64,000 nt of DNA from Diabrotica undecimpunctata (GCF_040954645.1 NC_092804.1:42499753-42563752); one strand, 5' to 3'; shown: positions 45,340 to 56,129, counted from the stretch's first letter. Notes: a model not told the origin generated them from the sequence alone. Translations and numbers: made by a program.

Positions 45340-45660
45340 CTTATATTTTCTATTCATTCCATAAAGTCGGCCATAAAATTGGCTGGTGAATAGCACAAAG
45401 GGCATTTTGTGTACTGCCACACCAACGTTGAATGGAGCCCTTCAACGGCCCACTTGGCGCCAGTGCGTTTCTATGGAGACGCCATGTTTTGACTCGAGAT
45501 GACGTCACAGCGTCGATAGTTCGACGCTGTGCTTCCTGGTTTCAGAATTTGCGAAGTAATGCGAAAAATTTGCTCGCGGACGTGCCCCGACTGGTTATGG
45601 GGTTAGTTCATTTAATAGAATCAGTGTCATTGCGAATGGTGACGCCTTGACATGAAAAAA
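45340..45660. promoter_or_regulatory. GC-rich island with CRE palindrome and hairpin; possible promoter
   Basis: About 300 bp near 50% GC in a region of about 30% GC, rich in CpG. It contains a full CRE palindrome TGACGTCA at 45500-45507 and a perfect hairpin with 11-bp arms and a 4-nt loop at 45506-45531. A 72-codon plus-strand frame (45432-45650) covers it but I do not recognise the protein. It may be a promoter or first exon of a host gene, or a transposon end. Confidence 0.3.
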
Positions 45661-45664
45661 TCCA

Positions 45665-46240
45665 CTTTGTTCGTCTAGAGGAGGCAGTAAACTTTTATTT
45701 CGGTTTTGAATAAAACACATTTGCTTTTCTTTACACTGTTAAATTTATTAAATGTTATGTTCCGTAGTAGCATTTTCAAGTCTATATGACATGAATACTA
45801 AAAAACAATGATGTCTTTTTATATACTAGATACAAAAAACAAACAAAACAATTTACATTTATTAATAACAATTTTGCAATTTCCCAAGGAAACAAATGCT
45901 TACGGCGCTTTGCTAATGTTCAGACTCTATACTCTAGAATTGAAATTGTTGGAAAAAACTGAATGAATTTCTAAAATGTTCCAAGGCCCCAAAAAGAGCA
46001 TTTGCTCTTTTACCTAGCTAATGCGTATAGTTAGGCGGAACCATAAAATATAACAAGGAATAATTCTTTCTGATTAACTATCCATACTCTGACGTTGTTT
46101 ACGTTTTTGATGACTGATCACGTTTTCTGATGACTATACATTTTGTTTTCTTTTGTGAGATTTTTAATGTGAGAAAGGGAGTAACTACTATACAAACTAT
46201 AGAGTTAGGTAACATTACTATACCGTAATATAACATTATG
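45665..46240. other. No gene recognised
   Basis: AT-rich spacer before the LINE. Confidence 0.5.
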
Positions 46241-46241
46241 G

Positions 46242-47285
46242 TAGATAGATAGATAGATAGATAGAACGTTTATTGACCACTTTACATAAAGTTTGAAGTC
46301 CGTATAAAAAATACAATAAAAGATATAATAATGTAAACTTAAAATTAACTTAACCATATTGGCTAAAGTAATATACATATGTAAGTATTAGCAGAAGAAT
46401 TAAAATTAAAAATTTAAGATAAAAAAATTTCTAACCAAAAAAAAAAAACAAACCTAAACTGTCACATAAAAAATCTTTGAAATATGGAAGTAACAAAAAT
46501 GTGCAAATAATTAAGAATATTCCCTAATCGATGACTAAATAAACTAATACATAAAACTTAGTACATTTTAATAGCAATAATACAATGTGATATGTAGATA
46601 GTAAATCGACAGTATTCTGACCAAACTGGGTACACGTTATAAAGGTGTATTGAGGTATTCTGTCTTTGAGTAAAAACAATATGTTAAAAAATGCTTTCTG
46701 ATCCTATTTTTAAACAGTGGTGGAGACAGAATTTTTATTTCGTTAGGCAGATAGTTATACAAGTGAATATCAATTGAATTCTTTGTGCTCTTTGATAGTC
46801 TGAATCGTTGTGACCTAATTAAATCCCTCGATCTTGTTAGATGATCATGTAATTGGGAGTTTATAGTAAACTTATTTTTATTATCGTGAATTTCCAACAG
46901 TGTTGCATACATATAAAGCGAAGGTAGAGGCATAATACCCATGTTCAAAAATAATGGTTTACAATGATCCCTTAAATCCGCTCCAGCAAGTATCCTCACC
47001 ACCTTCTTTTGTAATTTAAATATTCTGTCGGCATGACCAGAGTTGCCCCAAACAGCTATTCCATATTGTATATGACTATGAAACAATGAAAAGTAACACA
47101 TTTTAAGGGTACTTTTAGGTACCAAATAAACCAGGTTACGCATTACAAATATTGTACTGGCGAGTTTAGAACTTAAGTTGTCTATATGGATGCCCCAATC
47201 TAAGTTGTCATCCATAAAAATCCCTAACAATTTGATGCTATATCCAAAAATGTGTCTTCGATCTGAACTGAAAACTATATTTTGA
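46242..47285 (-). mobile_element. CR1/Jockey-like LINE, RT C-terminus and 3' UTR with (TCTA)n tail
   Basis: The frame 46637-47230 is intact for 197 codons: LLGIFMDDNLDW near the start, then HIDNLSSKLASTIFVMRNL, MCYFSLFHSHIQYGIAVWGN, IFKLQKKVVRILAGA, LFLNMGIMPLPSLYMYATLL and LYNYLPNEIKIL. These are the connection and C-terminal blocks of CR1/Jockey-type RTs. About 390 bp of 3' UTR follow, ending at the tagatagatag repeat (46242-46266), which is the LINE's 3' tail. The palm and endonuclease are absent, so it is 5'-truncated. Confidence 0.88.
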
Positions 47286-47752
47286 TTTTTATCCTCGTTG
47301 GTATAGTAATCTCACAAATGTTTATCTACAGCTTATAAGTTATTTTAGTAATAATACTGGTTACTATAAATAATACCGGTTTTAAAGGTAAAACAAACTT
47401 TATCCATGCGTAATAATATTGTAACACGTGTTGTTTTTAAATATACAAAAATGTTGCCAAATATAATCTTGCCTATTGTGTTTATTTTGTATTGCCCCTT
47501 AAAAGATCTTTACCTATTGTAAATCATAAGTATTTTTGGGAACGCCACTGCTTCGTTAGGAACTGTTTTATTTATTTATTTACTTAGACACCTTACAAAC
47601 AGTATAGACTAATAGTAATTACATGTAAAGTGTTTAAGACAAAAAAAAATACAATAAACCCCTTAAACCTAGTGCTGATGAGCAAGCAATGTCTTAAGTT
47701 CACAGCTATTTTCATTAAATATATCCACATGAGTCAGTCTATTCCTACTTCA

Positions 47753-48895
47753 TTACAAATTTTTAACATATTGTTTTGTTGGTGATATGTTTCTACAGTA
47801 ATTTGTAAAGAATAGATCTAGGTTAGTTATTCTTAACCTACTCTTGGGTACTCTAAAATAAATAAACTCAATTAAACCACAGTTTGTGTACTTAATACTG
47901 TTAACAATCAAGTATATGAACATAATGGCCTGACTGTTTCTTCTAGTGGCAAGTGACTGCAACGGAAATGAGTCTAACATTACCCTGTATGAGACCACAT
48001 ATGGATATTTCTTATTTTTCCTTACGTATAGAAATCTTAAAAATCATTTTTGCAATTTTTCAATCATTTCTGAGTTTGAAAATGCAGTAGGAGACCAGAT
48101 GATTGAAGCATATTCCCTATGTGGTCTCACCAGGGTATTATAGAGTTTTATAATTGTGCTTATTCTGATATTTTTGCTATTTCTAATGACAAAACCCAAA
48201 GCACGATAAGCTCTGTTAGTTATTTCATAAAAGTGTATATTGAACTTCATGTTGATTTGGAATTTAACTCCAAGATCCTTCATAACACTCACTCTCTCAA
48301 CTCGATCATCATTAATATGTATAATAATCTTCAATAACACTATTGAGTTTTCGTGTATATGAAACTACTGCACACTTTTTAACATTAAGATTCATTTTTG
48401 AATCGTTAAACCATTGAATAACTGATACTAGATCATTTTGCAATTTGACTGCATCTTTCTTATTAGAGATTGTTTTAAAAAGTTTAAAATCATCGGCATA
48501 CAGTAGCTGTTACAAGATTTAATACAGTCTGGCAAATCATTAATAAATAAAATAAAGAGCAATGGTCCTAGTTTGCTCCCCTGTGGGACTCCTGACGATG
48601 CCACATATTGGTGAGAAAAGCAATTACCTACTTTTACTGTATTCTTTCTATCCGACAAATAAGATTTTAATAAATTAAAAGATTTTCTTAAGAAAAAAAC
48701 TGTACCAGTTTATTTAAAAGAATACAGTGATTTACATTATCAAATGCTTTTTCGCAATCAGTATACAGAACGTCCAACTGTTTCCCTGCCTCAATAGCCT
48801 TAGCAATATGTTTAGAGAGAACACAGAGATTAGTTACTGTTGATTTGTCTCTTACAAAACCATGCTGGAATTTGCTGATTTTACTCTTGCTTATA
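47753..48895 (-). pseudogene. LINE RT, palm to C-terminus
   Basis: Motif A is DCEKAFDNVNH (about 48725-48760). Motif B is SGVPQGSKLGPLLFILFIND (about 48540-48600). Motif C YADD is at 48489-48500 but in a shifted frame. Then come VMKDLGVKFQINMKFNIHF and IIKLYNTLVRPHREYASIIW (48044-48340). The last part FPLQSLATRRNSQAIMFIYL lies at 47753-47998. At least two frameshifts. Together with 54726-55384 it forms one split RT. Confidence 0.85.
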
Positions 48896-48897
48896 TG

Positions 48898-48899
<2 letters not shown>

Positions 48900-48966
<67 letters not shown>
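48900..48966. repeat. (TA)n microsatellite, left part of the split tract
   Basis: An alternating AT run of about 67 bp directly at the left end of the LTR element. With 54677-54720 it formed one tract inside the LINE before the LTR insertion. Confidence 0.95.
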
Positions 48967-48972
<6 letters not shown>

Positions 48973-50371
48973 GATATTTATAGTCTTGGTGCGCCAAGCA
49001 ATAATTAGCTAATTAATTTTTTTGATTAATTAAAATTATTTAAATGATATGATTATGACTCTATCACAATTTTTAATTCTTTTATCTCAGGGTTAAATTC
49101 GTGCTTCAATATCTATGCTATTACATGTGAAAGGTAAGGTCCAGAGAATACCGGAATAATAAAAAACAAATATGATCTAACACTATATATTGAAATAAAA
49201 ATAATGAAATAATTCACACTCAAAAGTTTTCAATAAACAAATCTCATATAAGGATTCTCAAAATTTTGTTCTCCGTACGTGAACAATCAAAATTTATGGT
49301 ACAAACAATATTAATTGAAATCTCAAAATTCCGAACTATTCTAACTCTCCTAATCAAAATATTTATATCCTTTCTAAATTAAGTGTAAAAATTGTGTTAT
49401 CAATAAAAGAAAAAAACTGCAGAAAACCAAATATCTCTCTCTGATGATGAGTGGTCCAAATCCTTGTTCCTTGTAGACTATATTATCTCCTCTCAACCGC
49501 TCCCTATGTAATCAGCAATCTTACACATATTGTTGCAAGTATATCGTCCTTAATGATCTCCTTCAAAAGCACAAATCATTCAAATTATGATAGCCTTTTC
49601 TCCTCTCGATAAACTGAATCTCTCGTTGGCCCGAGTGAAAAATGACTCTTAGAAAATCTTCTCTTTACGATAAACTGAATCTCTCGTTGGCCTGAACAGT
49701 GACTCTTGGAATATAAGTAGAGAAATATGACTTACAATATTTTGCTGCTTCAGCTTCTGTCAGATACACTAACTCCACAAAACTCACTAACATTCAACAC
49801 TACTGCTTGCTACATTTCAGGAACCGCCAGAGAACAATCCCTGTTCCTCCTACAGACTTGGAAACCAACTGCCTATATATTTTCTCTCTCCTCAATCTCG
49901 CTAAACTTTCTCCCACACGCTTATCCCACCTTTTTCCATCTCCGCCAATCACAACTCGTCACAATTCCCCCATTTCTTCATTTCGATAACAAACAAATTT
50001 TTACCTATACTTATAAATTTCCTAAAACTTATTTACAAATAATATTTTTCTATAATTCTTAAAAACTAACAAAAACCACTTTCTATAATCCCTTCTATTG
50101 TCTTTAATCACTGCACTAATGTATTTTGAAAAACCCCGTTCAATTGTCTGTGGCTTTCACTTAAACTTATGCGGGTCACTCAAGTATAACAAAGAAATAA
50201 ATGCAAAGCTTACACTTTGTTTAGTACAGGAAATCCAAGGATTTAATAACTTTCCTTCTCCGAAATGTTTGTTGGATATTATCCTACTTATCTGAATTAT
50301 TTTAATGTTATTGAATTTTGAAATATTTTTAAACAAACCAATATTTTGCTCGATTTTACATATCATAACAA
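48966..50371 (-). repeat. 3' LTR
   Basis: Identical to 53272-54677 except for about 4 substitutions I could find. On the coding strand it begins TTGTTATGATATG and ends ATATCACAATAA; the inner TG...CA boundaries would be 48970-50370. The 111- and 65-codon frames inside it are repeated in both LTRs and are not genes. Confidence 0.93.
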
Positions 50372-50496
50372 ATCCCCGCCATTTGATCTGCCGAAAACTC
50401 TTTGTTAAATTTTAAAAATGACAAAAGTTTTCTAGGATCAAATCATTTCACTATGTTATTAAAATCGATTCATGATATTGATAGATGTCGTGAATG

Positions 50497-51531
50497 TTAA
50501 AAATACCCCGTACATTGCCTGTCTTTATACGGGATTGGATATATTTTCGTTTTAAATTTTTCCAAGTATTTTCCCTTAAAAGAAAGTTCATAATTTTTAA
50601 CCACTTGATTTACTTTATTAACAAAATCTCCATGGTTTCCTAAAATCTTCTCTATTTCCTTCTCCATGTTTTTTCCACAATTTATTTTTCTTTCATCCAC
50701 CTTTTGTTCACATGTGTTCACTGTCCATAATACTTCTTCACAAAATTCTGGATTCTCGTCCATCAGTGCCATTTTTTCTTCTGTTTTCTTTTTATCCTCT
50801 AATTCCCTTTGGTATTCCGAGCACCATGTTTCTATTCCTTTCATTTCTCTGATGATACCTTCTTTTTCTTCCTGCTTCCATTCTGTTTTATCGTCGGTTG
50901 CCAACAATTCTTCTATACCTTCTATTTCCTGTTTTTCTCTGGTCTCCATCTTATTTTCCTGCTTTCTTTTCGAACTCTTCTTCTTTTTCTTCCTTCTCTT
51001 TTTCTTTTCTGTTAGATCTTGTTCTTGTACTTTCGGTTTATCCTCTACAGTCATATCGATTTCTTTGCGTTTTTCCTGTGCATTGATCCTTCCAGAATTT
51101 GTTTTCCTATCTGTTTGCTTTTCTTCTCCGGTGTTGTCTGGTTCTGCTCTGATTTCCAGTTTATTTTCCGAAAAATTTATGGTGATATCTTTTTTCCTCA
51201 ATTCATCAATTCCCGCTATCATATCATGATTTAAATCTTCAATCACCACACATTTCATAATATGGAATTTGTTTCCCACTCTTATCTGTACTCCCAAGCC
51301 TTCGTTTACTGTCGTCAAATTTTTATTGTTTGCACCCACTAAATCAACCCTAGGAATCTTATACACAAATCTGTCCAAATTTAATTCTTTTACTAGTTTT
51401 TTATTGATTAGCGATATCTCCGATCCAGAATCAATCACAATTTTAATCGCTTTATGTTTTATAAATGCATCTAAAAATATTAGATTAGAATTAGAAATTT
51501 GTCTGTCGTTTCCTATTGCTACATGATTCAT
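50497..51531 (-). CDS. Retroviral-type aspartic protease with Lys/Glu-rich linker, truncated before RT
   Basis: 344 codons. Residues 20-115 are a retropepsin-like domain. The catalytic triad D-S-G is at 34-36 (IVIDSGSEISLINKK), a flap region lies near 64-80, and MIAGIDEL at 104-111 is the second conserved block (usually ILG). Residues about 125-300 are a highly charged linker with long Lys and Glu runs. The end has FKTKIYPIPYKDRQ, the usual lead-in to a gypsy RT (pipyxxrq), followed by five unrelated residues and a stop. RT, RNase H and integrase are therefore deleted. It is in the same frame as gag; only one stop separates them. The Met at 51531 is the first in the open part; the natural product would be a gag-protease fusion. 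Processing activity cannot be judged from sequence alone. Confidence 0.85.
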   Translation of the reverse strand: MNHVAIGNDRQISNSNLIFLDAFIKHKAIKIVIDSGSEISLINKKLVKELNLDRFVYKIPRVDLVGANNKNLTTVNEGLGVQIRVGNKFHIMKCVVIEDLNHDMIAGIDELRKKDITINFSENKLEIRAEPDNTGEEKQTDRKTNSGRINAQEKRKEIDMTVEDKPKVQEQDLTEKKKRRKKKKKSSKRKQENKMETREKQEIEGIEELLATDDKTEWKQEEKEGIIREMKGIETWCSEYQRELEDKKKTEEKMALMDENPEFCEEVLWTVNTCEQKVDERKINCGKNMEKEIEKILGNHGDFVNKVNQVVKNYELSFKGKYLEKFKTKIYPIPYKDRQCTGYF

Positions 51532-51648
51532 CTCCCTTCTATTTTGTTGTTGGAAGCTCTGGTTATTTCTATCGTCCCTTTGTTCGTTAGTATTCCTATT
51601 CGGAGGATTTTGTGCATCTCTATTCCTGTTGTGATTTTCATATGTTCT

Positions 51649-52902
51649 CTATTGTGTGTCATTCCTGTTATCGTAATTTTGTTGTCTATTGTAATTATTG
51701 TAATTTCTCGGCCTATATTCGTTTGTTGATCTGGGATGTCGGTTTCTCTGGTCACAATTTGATGAATACCTTCTTTCCGGTCCATTATATTGGTCATGTT
51801 GTCTTCTATTTCTCATTTCTTTTCTTTTCGCTTCTTTTAATTGAAGGAATTGGCACAAACTATCAATATCTTGATAGTTTCTCAAAATCACGTGATCTTC
51901 CAACGTTTCCTCAAAATGTCTGCTGATCATTTCTACCAGCTGTTCGGTAGAATATTTGTATTCTAGATATTTTGAATTGTTATATATCTGCAAAGCATAT
52001 CTTTCTTCAGATATTCCCATTTTTTCGTGATATTTTCCATTCTGTAGCTCTTGGTTGATTTCTCTCTGTTTATTTTTCCCCCAGAAATAGTTGAGAAATT
52101 TATTTTCAAAATCTGTCCAATTTTCAAACTCATCTTCCTTGCTTTCATACCATAACGCTGCTCCTTCTTTCAAATGGTTTCTAATTGTTTCTTTGCAATC
52201 GTCAAAATATCTAATATGTTGTAATTTGGTTTTCAAATTTTTAACAAACGGTACTGGGTGTGTTTTCCGAATATCCCCGCCAAATTGTATTTTCGCCTCG
52301 CTTGTTCCATGGATGATAACTTCTTTCCTGTCTCCCGTCTCTCGTTGTTTTCTGATATCCTCAATTTGTTTTTCTATTTCTTTCTTGTCTTCTTTCATTA
52401 CATTTTCAAGTTTGCTTTCTAATTCCTCCAAATTATCTTTAATTCTCATTTCTTGTTCTTTCATATCATTTTTAATTTCATTAATCTCTTCTATTTGTTG
52501 TATCAGTTCCTTCTTTATCCCCTCAACACATCCTCTAATTTCCTGTTCATAGTTTTCCAGACGCTGCTCTATATTGCTCATTGTTTGTTTAGTTTCCCGT
52601 TGGTTTTCTTCCATTTTTAGTGATGTTTCTTGTTGATTTCTATCCATTTTATCCATTTTCTTTGATGTTTTATTTTGGTTTTTCTCTATTGTTTGTGTCT
52701 GTATTTGCATTAGTTGTAATATTTTCTCTATTCCTGATAATTCTTTTTTCTCCTCAACTATTGTAACATTTCCTTCATTATCCGATCCTTCTTCAACAAT
52801 TGTTTCCTCTTCTCTGTTATCCTCCTTCCTTTCTTGCATTTTGCTTTGACTCCTTGTGGTCGACATGTTGTTTCTTTTCGTTAATGTTTTTGTCCCCGCC
52901 AA
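51649..52902 (-). CDS. LTR retrotransposon Gag
   Basis: 417 codons, fully open. Residues 13-60 are acidic and low complexity. About 60-190 are a long coiled coil rich in E, K, Q, N. About 205-345 match the retrotransposon capsid domain (LKEGAALWYESKEDEFENW, then FENKFLNYFWG, and LVEMISRHFEETLEDHV). About 350-417 are a basic Arg/Asn/Tyr-rich tail that could bind RNA. There is no CCHC zinc knuckle. The frame ends at an amber codon (51649-51651), after which the same frame continues open into protease. The start at 52902 follows about 370 bp of leader after the 5' LTR. Confidence 0.9.
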   Translation of the reverse strand: MAGTKTLTKRNNMSTTRSQSKMQERKEDNREEETIVEEGSDNEGNVTIVEEKKELSGIEKILQLMQIQTQTIEKNQNKTSKKMDKMDRNQQETSLKMEENQRETKQTMSNIEQRLENYEQEIRGCVEGIKKELIQQIEEINEIKNDMKEQEMRIKDNLEELESKLENVMKEDKKEIEKQIEDIRKQRETGDRKEVIIHGTSEAKIQFGGDIRKTHPVPFVKNLKTKLQHIRYFDDCKETIRNHLKEGAALWYESKEDEFENWTDFENKFLNYFWGKNKQREINQELQNGKYHEKMGISEERYALQIYNNSKYLEYKYSTEQLVEMISRHFEETLEDHVILRNYQDIDSLCQFLQLKEAKRKEMRNRRQHDQYNGPERRYSSNCDQRNRHPRSTNEYRPRNYNNYNRQQNYDNRNDTQ

Positions 52903-53271
52903 ATGTGAAATTTTACAACACTCTATATGTTTCAGAACACGACAATATTTCTCCCCAAATATATTAAATTTTCACGACAAATATCAAATATGCAATCAGT
53001 AAAATTCAAATAATTCAAAATAAATATCAAATGTACGATTGGTAAAGAAAATAAAATCAAATAATTCAATAGCAGTAAATATCCACTAACTACGATCAAT
53101 CAATAAATCAAATTTATATTCCCTGGAAAAATTGTCAAAATACTTTCAAATTCAAATTCCCTCAATGTTATATGTTTTTATCTCTGGATCACCTGTACTC
53201 ATTCCAGATCTCTTTCCCTTCCTTCAAATGTAAAGCTGCGATATTTTCAAGCCCCACGTTTTGGAAGCCAG

Positions 53272-54672
53272 TTATTGTGATATTTATAGTCTTGGTGCGC
53301 CAAGCAATAATTAGCTAATTAATTTTTTTGATTAATTAAAATTATTTAAATGATATGATTATGACTCTATCACAATTTTTAATTCTTTTATCTCAGGGTT
53401 AAATTCGTGCTTCAATATCTATGCTATTACATGTGAAAGGTAAGGTCCAGAGAATACCGGAATAATAAAAAACACATATGATCTAACACTATATATTGAA
53501 ATAAAAATAATGAAATAATTCACACTCAAAAGTTTTCAATAAACAAATCTCATATAAGGATTCTCAAAATTTTGTTCTCCGTACGTGAACAATCAAAATT
53601 TATGGTACAAACAATATTAATTGAAATCTCAAAATTCCGAACTATTCTAACTCTCCTAATCAAAATATTTATATCCTTTCTAAATTAAGTGTAAAAATTG
53701 TGTTATCAATAAAAGAAAAAAACTGCAGAAAACCAAATATCTCTCTCTGATGATGAGTGGTCCAAATCCTTGTTCCTTGTAGACTATATTATCTCCTCTC
53801 AACCGCTCCCTATGTAATCAGCAATCTTACACAGATTGTTGCAAGTATATCGTCCTTAATGATCTCCTTCAAAAGCACAAATCATTCAAATTATGATAGC
53901 CTTTTCTCCTCTCGATAAACTGAATCTCTCGTTGGCCCGAGTGAAAAATGACTCTTGGAATATCTTCTCTTTACGATAAACTGAATCTCTCGTTGGCCTG
54001 AACAGTGACTCTTGGAATATAAGTAGAGAAATATGACTTACAATATTTTGCTGCTTCAGCTTCTGTCAGATACACTAACTCCACAAAACTCACTAACATT
54101 CAACACTACTGCTTGCTACATTTCAGGAACCGCCAGAGAACAATCCCTGTTCCTCCTACAGACTTGGAAACCAACTGCCTATATATTTTCTCTCTCCTCA
54201 ATCTCGCTAAACTTTCTCCCACACGCTTATCCCACCTTTTTCCATCTCCGCCAATCACAACTCGTCACAATTCCCCCATTTCTTCATTTCGATAACAAAC
54301 AAATTTTTACCTATACTTATAAATTTCCTAAAACTTATTTACAAATAATATTTTTCTATAATTCTTAAAAACTAACAAAAACCACTTTCTATAATCCCTT
54401 CTATTGTCTTTAATCACTGCACTAATGTATTTTGAAAAACCCCGTTCAATTGTCTGTGGCTTTCACTTAAACTTATGCGGGTCACTCAAGTATAACAAAG
54501 AAATAAATGCAAAGCTTACACTTTGTTTAGTACAGGAAATCCAAGGATTTAATAACTTTCCTTCTCCGAAATGTTTGTTGGATATTATCCTACTTATCTG
54601 AATTATTTTAATGTTATTGAATTTTGAAATATTTTTAAACAAACCAATATTTTGCTCGATTTTACATATCAT

Positions 54673-54677
<5 letters not shown>
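53272..54677 (-). repeat. 5' LTR
   Basis: About 99.7% identical to the 3' LTR by direct reading. Differences I see: one at about 53475, one near 53834 and two near 53956-53960. No indel was noted; both copies are 1406 bp. Confidence 0.93.

Positions 54678-54720
<43 letters not shown>
54677..54720. repeat. (TA)n microsatellite, right part of the split tract
   Basis: A 44-bp alternating tract directly at the right end of the LTR element, continuing the tract at 48900-48966. Confidence 0.95.
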
Positions 54721-54723
<3 letters not shown>

Positions 54724-54725
54724 CA

Positions 54726-55384
54726 TAAAGAATATTTTCAAAAATCTTAGCAATACTATTTAACAGGCTGATACGCCTGTAGTTTTGAATGTCATTTTTT
54801 TTATCTTTTTTATATATTGGAGAAATTGTTGCCACTTTTAAAATATCTGGAAAATATTCCTGTTCAATCGACATATTAAACAAAAACGCCAGAGGTTTAG
54901 CCAAGAATTCGGCTATTCCCTTATAGATATAGGGTGGTATTTCATCAGGACCTGTAGATTTTTTGGGTTTAAGTCTTTTAAAGCTATTTACAACATCTAA
55001 TTCTGTGATATATTTAAAGGTAAAAGAACCCCACTCAGTACTTTGAGAATGACAATGTGTGCAGTCAGATGTATCATACACTGATGCAAAATATTTAGCA
55101 AAGGTACTCGCAATATCAAAAGGTGTATTAAACTTGGAGTTGTTTAATGTCATTTCTATGGGAATTCCACTATTCTTATATTTTGACTTAAAGAAAGTCC
55201 AGAATTTGTTTGGGTCAGCAAGTAGATGGCTTTCAATCGAACGTTTGTACAAGTTATGCTCATATTTGGTTTGGTTTTTAATATCTGTTCTTAAAAGCTG
55301 AAATTCAACACTCTTTGGGCTCCCTGAAGCTTTATTTAAACACAAATGATGCAGACTATTTTTCTTCTTAATTTTATGGATCAA
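54726..55384 (-). pseudogene. LINE RT, N-terminal fingers
   Basis: 220 open codons up to the (TA)n tract. They include NKFWTFFKSKYKNSGIP, FAKYFASVYDTSD, NSFKRLKPKKSTGPDEIPPY, LAFLFNMSIEQEYFPDILKV, ISPIYKKDKKNDIQNYRRIS and LLNSIAKIFENIL. These are motifs 0-2 of Jockey/CR1-type RTs. The frame runs into IYIYIY because of the microsatellite. The other half lies at 47753-48895. Confidence 0.9.
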
Positions 55385-55401
55385 ATCTTGAGAGAACCAG
55401 T

Positions 55402-56109
55402 TTAGAAACCTGGAAGTAGAGTTGCTGGCCCTTTTTTGGCTTTAGGAATAGAACCATTTAAAAAGGTGTACATTTGACTATAAAAAACATTAAAAGCGTT
55501 TTTAATATCCTTATATAAGAATAATGAGGACCAGTTAAACTGAAAAATTAAATGATAAAGATGCCAGTAGTTACCTTGAGCATAGTTGTATGTATATACC
55601 TTTTTGTTCCCTGGTAAATCAGCTATTTCACTTACTCGGATACTGAAGATGAGAGCGGGGTGATATGAATCTTCAGCCAGTAATGGACAGTCAGACCTTG
55701 CCACAGTACAAACATCTATATTAATCAGAGCAAAATCTAAAAATCTATTCATACAATTAGGAATATTATTTATTTGTTGCAAGTTGTTAATATTAAGAAA
55801 CTGCTGCATCAGCACATTTGTATCACAATCTAAAAAGCTGTTATCACTAAAATGAGGTAAATTGAAATCTCCTAGTAATATCACATTTGAGTTTCGTGAT
55901 AATAAAATATTCTCAAACAAATTAAAATAACTTTCATAAATCACAACATCAGCTTTAGGTATAAAATAAACAACGAAAACATAAAGTCTAAAGTTTTTTA
56001 AATTTATCTTAAGTATTACACAATCACTCTCACAGGTAACATTAACAAGTTCATAAGGTAGTTCATTTTTGATTGCTAAAAGTACTCCTCCACCTAGCAG
56101 CCTCGTCAC
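55402..56109 (-). pseudogene. LINE endonuclease (APE-type), N-terminally truncated
   Basis: 235 open codons: GGGVLLAIKNELPYELV, FRLYVFVVYFIPKADVVIYE, SNVILLGDFNLPHF (conserved GDFN), NRFLDFALINIDV (D-x-x-L), and SYHPALIFSI (the SDHxP site with Y). About the first 60 residues of the domain are missing; the sequence before 56110 has no match. One frame break separates it from the RT part at 55384. Confidence 0.88.
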
Positions 56110-56129
56110 TTTTCCGAGACATTCTCGCT

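Larger units (their letters stand above)
48966..54677 (-). mobile_element. Ty3/gypsy-type LTR retrotransposon, young, pol-deleted
   Basis: Two LTRs of about 1406 bp flank a 2.9-kb interior coding on the minus strand: leader about 370 bp, gag, one amber codon, protease and linker, then only the first residues of RT. A purine-rich GGCGGGGAT lies just before the 3' LTR (polypurine tract, plus-strand 50372-50383). A TGGCTTCC sequence follows the 5' LTR (possible primer-binding site, about 53263-53270). The element sits in a (TA)n tract; a 4-bp TATA duplication is compatible but cannot be proven there. Errantivirus-like gypsy elements are known to favour TATA targets. RNase H, integrase and env are absent. 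Confidence 0.9.
47575..56125 (-). mobile_element. Jockey/CR1-like LINE, EN to 3' end, split by (TA)n and an LTR element
   Basis: On the minus strand from right to left: endonuclease C-terminal two thirds (55402-56109), RT fingers (54726-55384), a (TA)n tract holding the LTR element (48966-54677), RT palm and thumb (about 48040-48895), the C-terminus (47753-47998) and a 3' UTR ending in TTTA repeats near 47575. The RT sequence resumes in order on the far side of the LTR element: FENILYGD, then (TA)n, then KISKFQHGFVRDKSTVTNL and DCEKAFDNVNH (motif A). The 5' end is truncated in the endonuclease. Confidence 0.88.

Noticed and set aside
49727..50295. 111-, 60- and 65-codon ORFs repeated identically at 54033-54601
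   Set aside because: They lie inside the two LTRs and are identical because the LTRs are; no known LTR element encodes a protein there and composition is not protein-like.
51528..51797. 89-codon minus-strand ORF overlapping the gag end
   Set aside because: Out-of-frame reading of the Arg/Asn-rich region; the in-frame gag/protease continuation explains the sequence better than a -1 shift gene.
50666..52552. Several plus-strand, Phe/Ser-rich ORFs (187, 153, 104 codons)
   Set aside because: Antisense shadows of the Lys/Glu-rich gag and protease coding strand.
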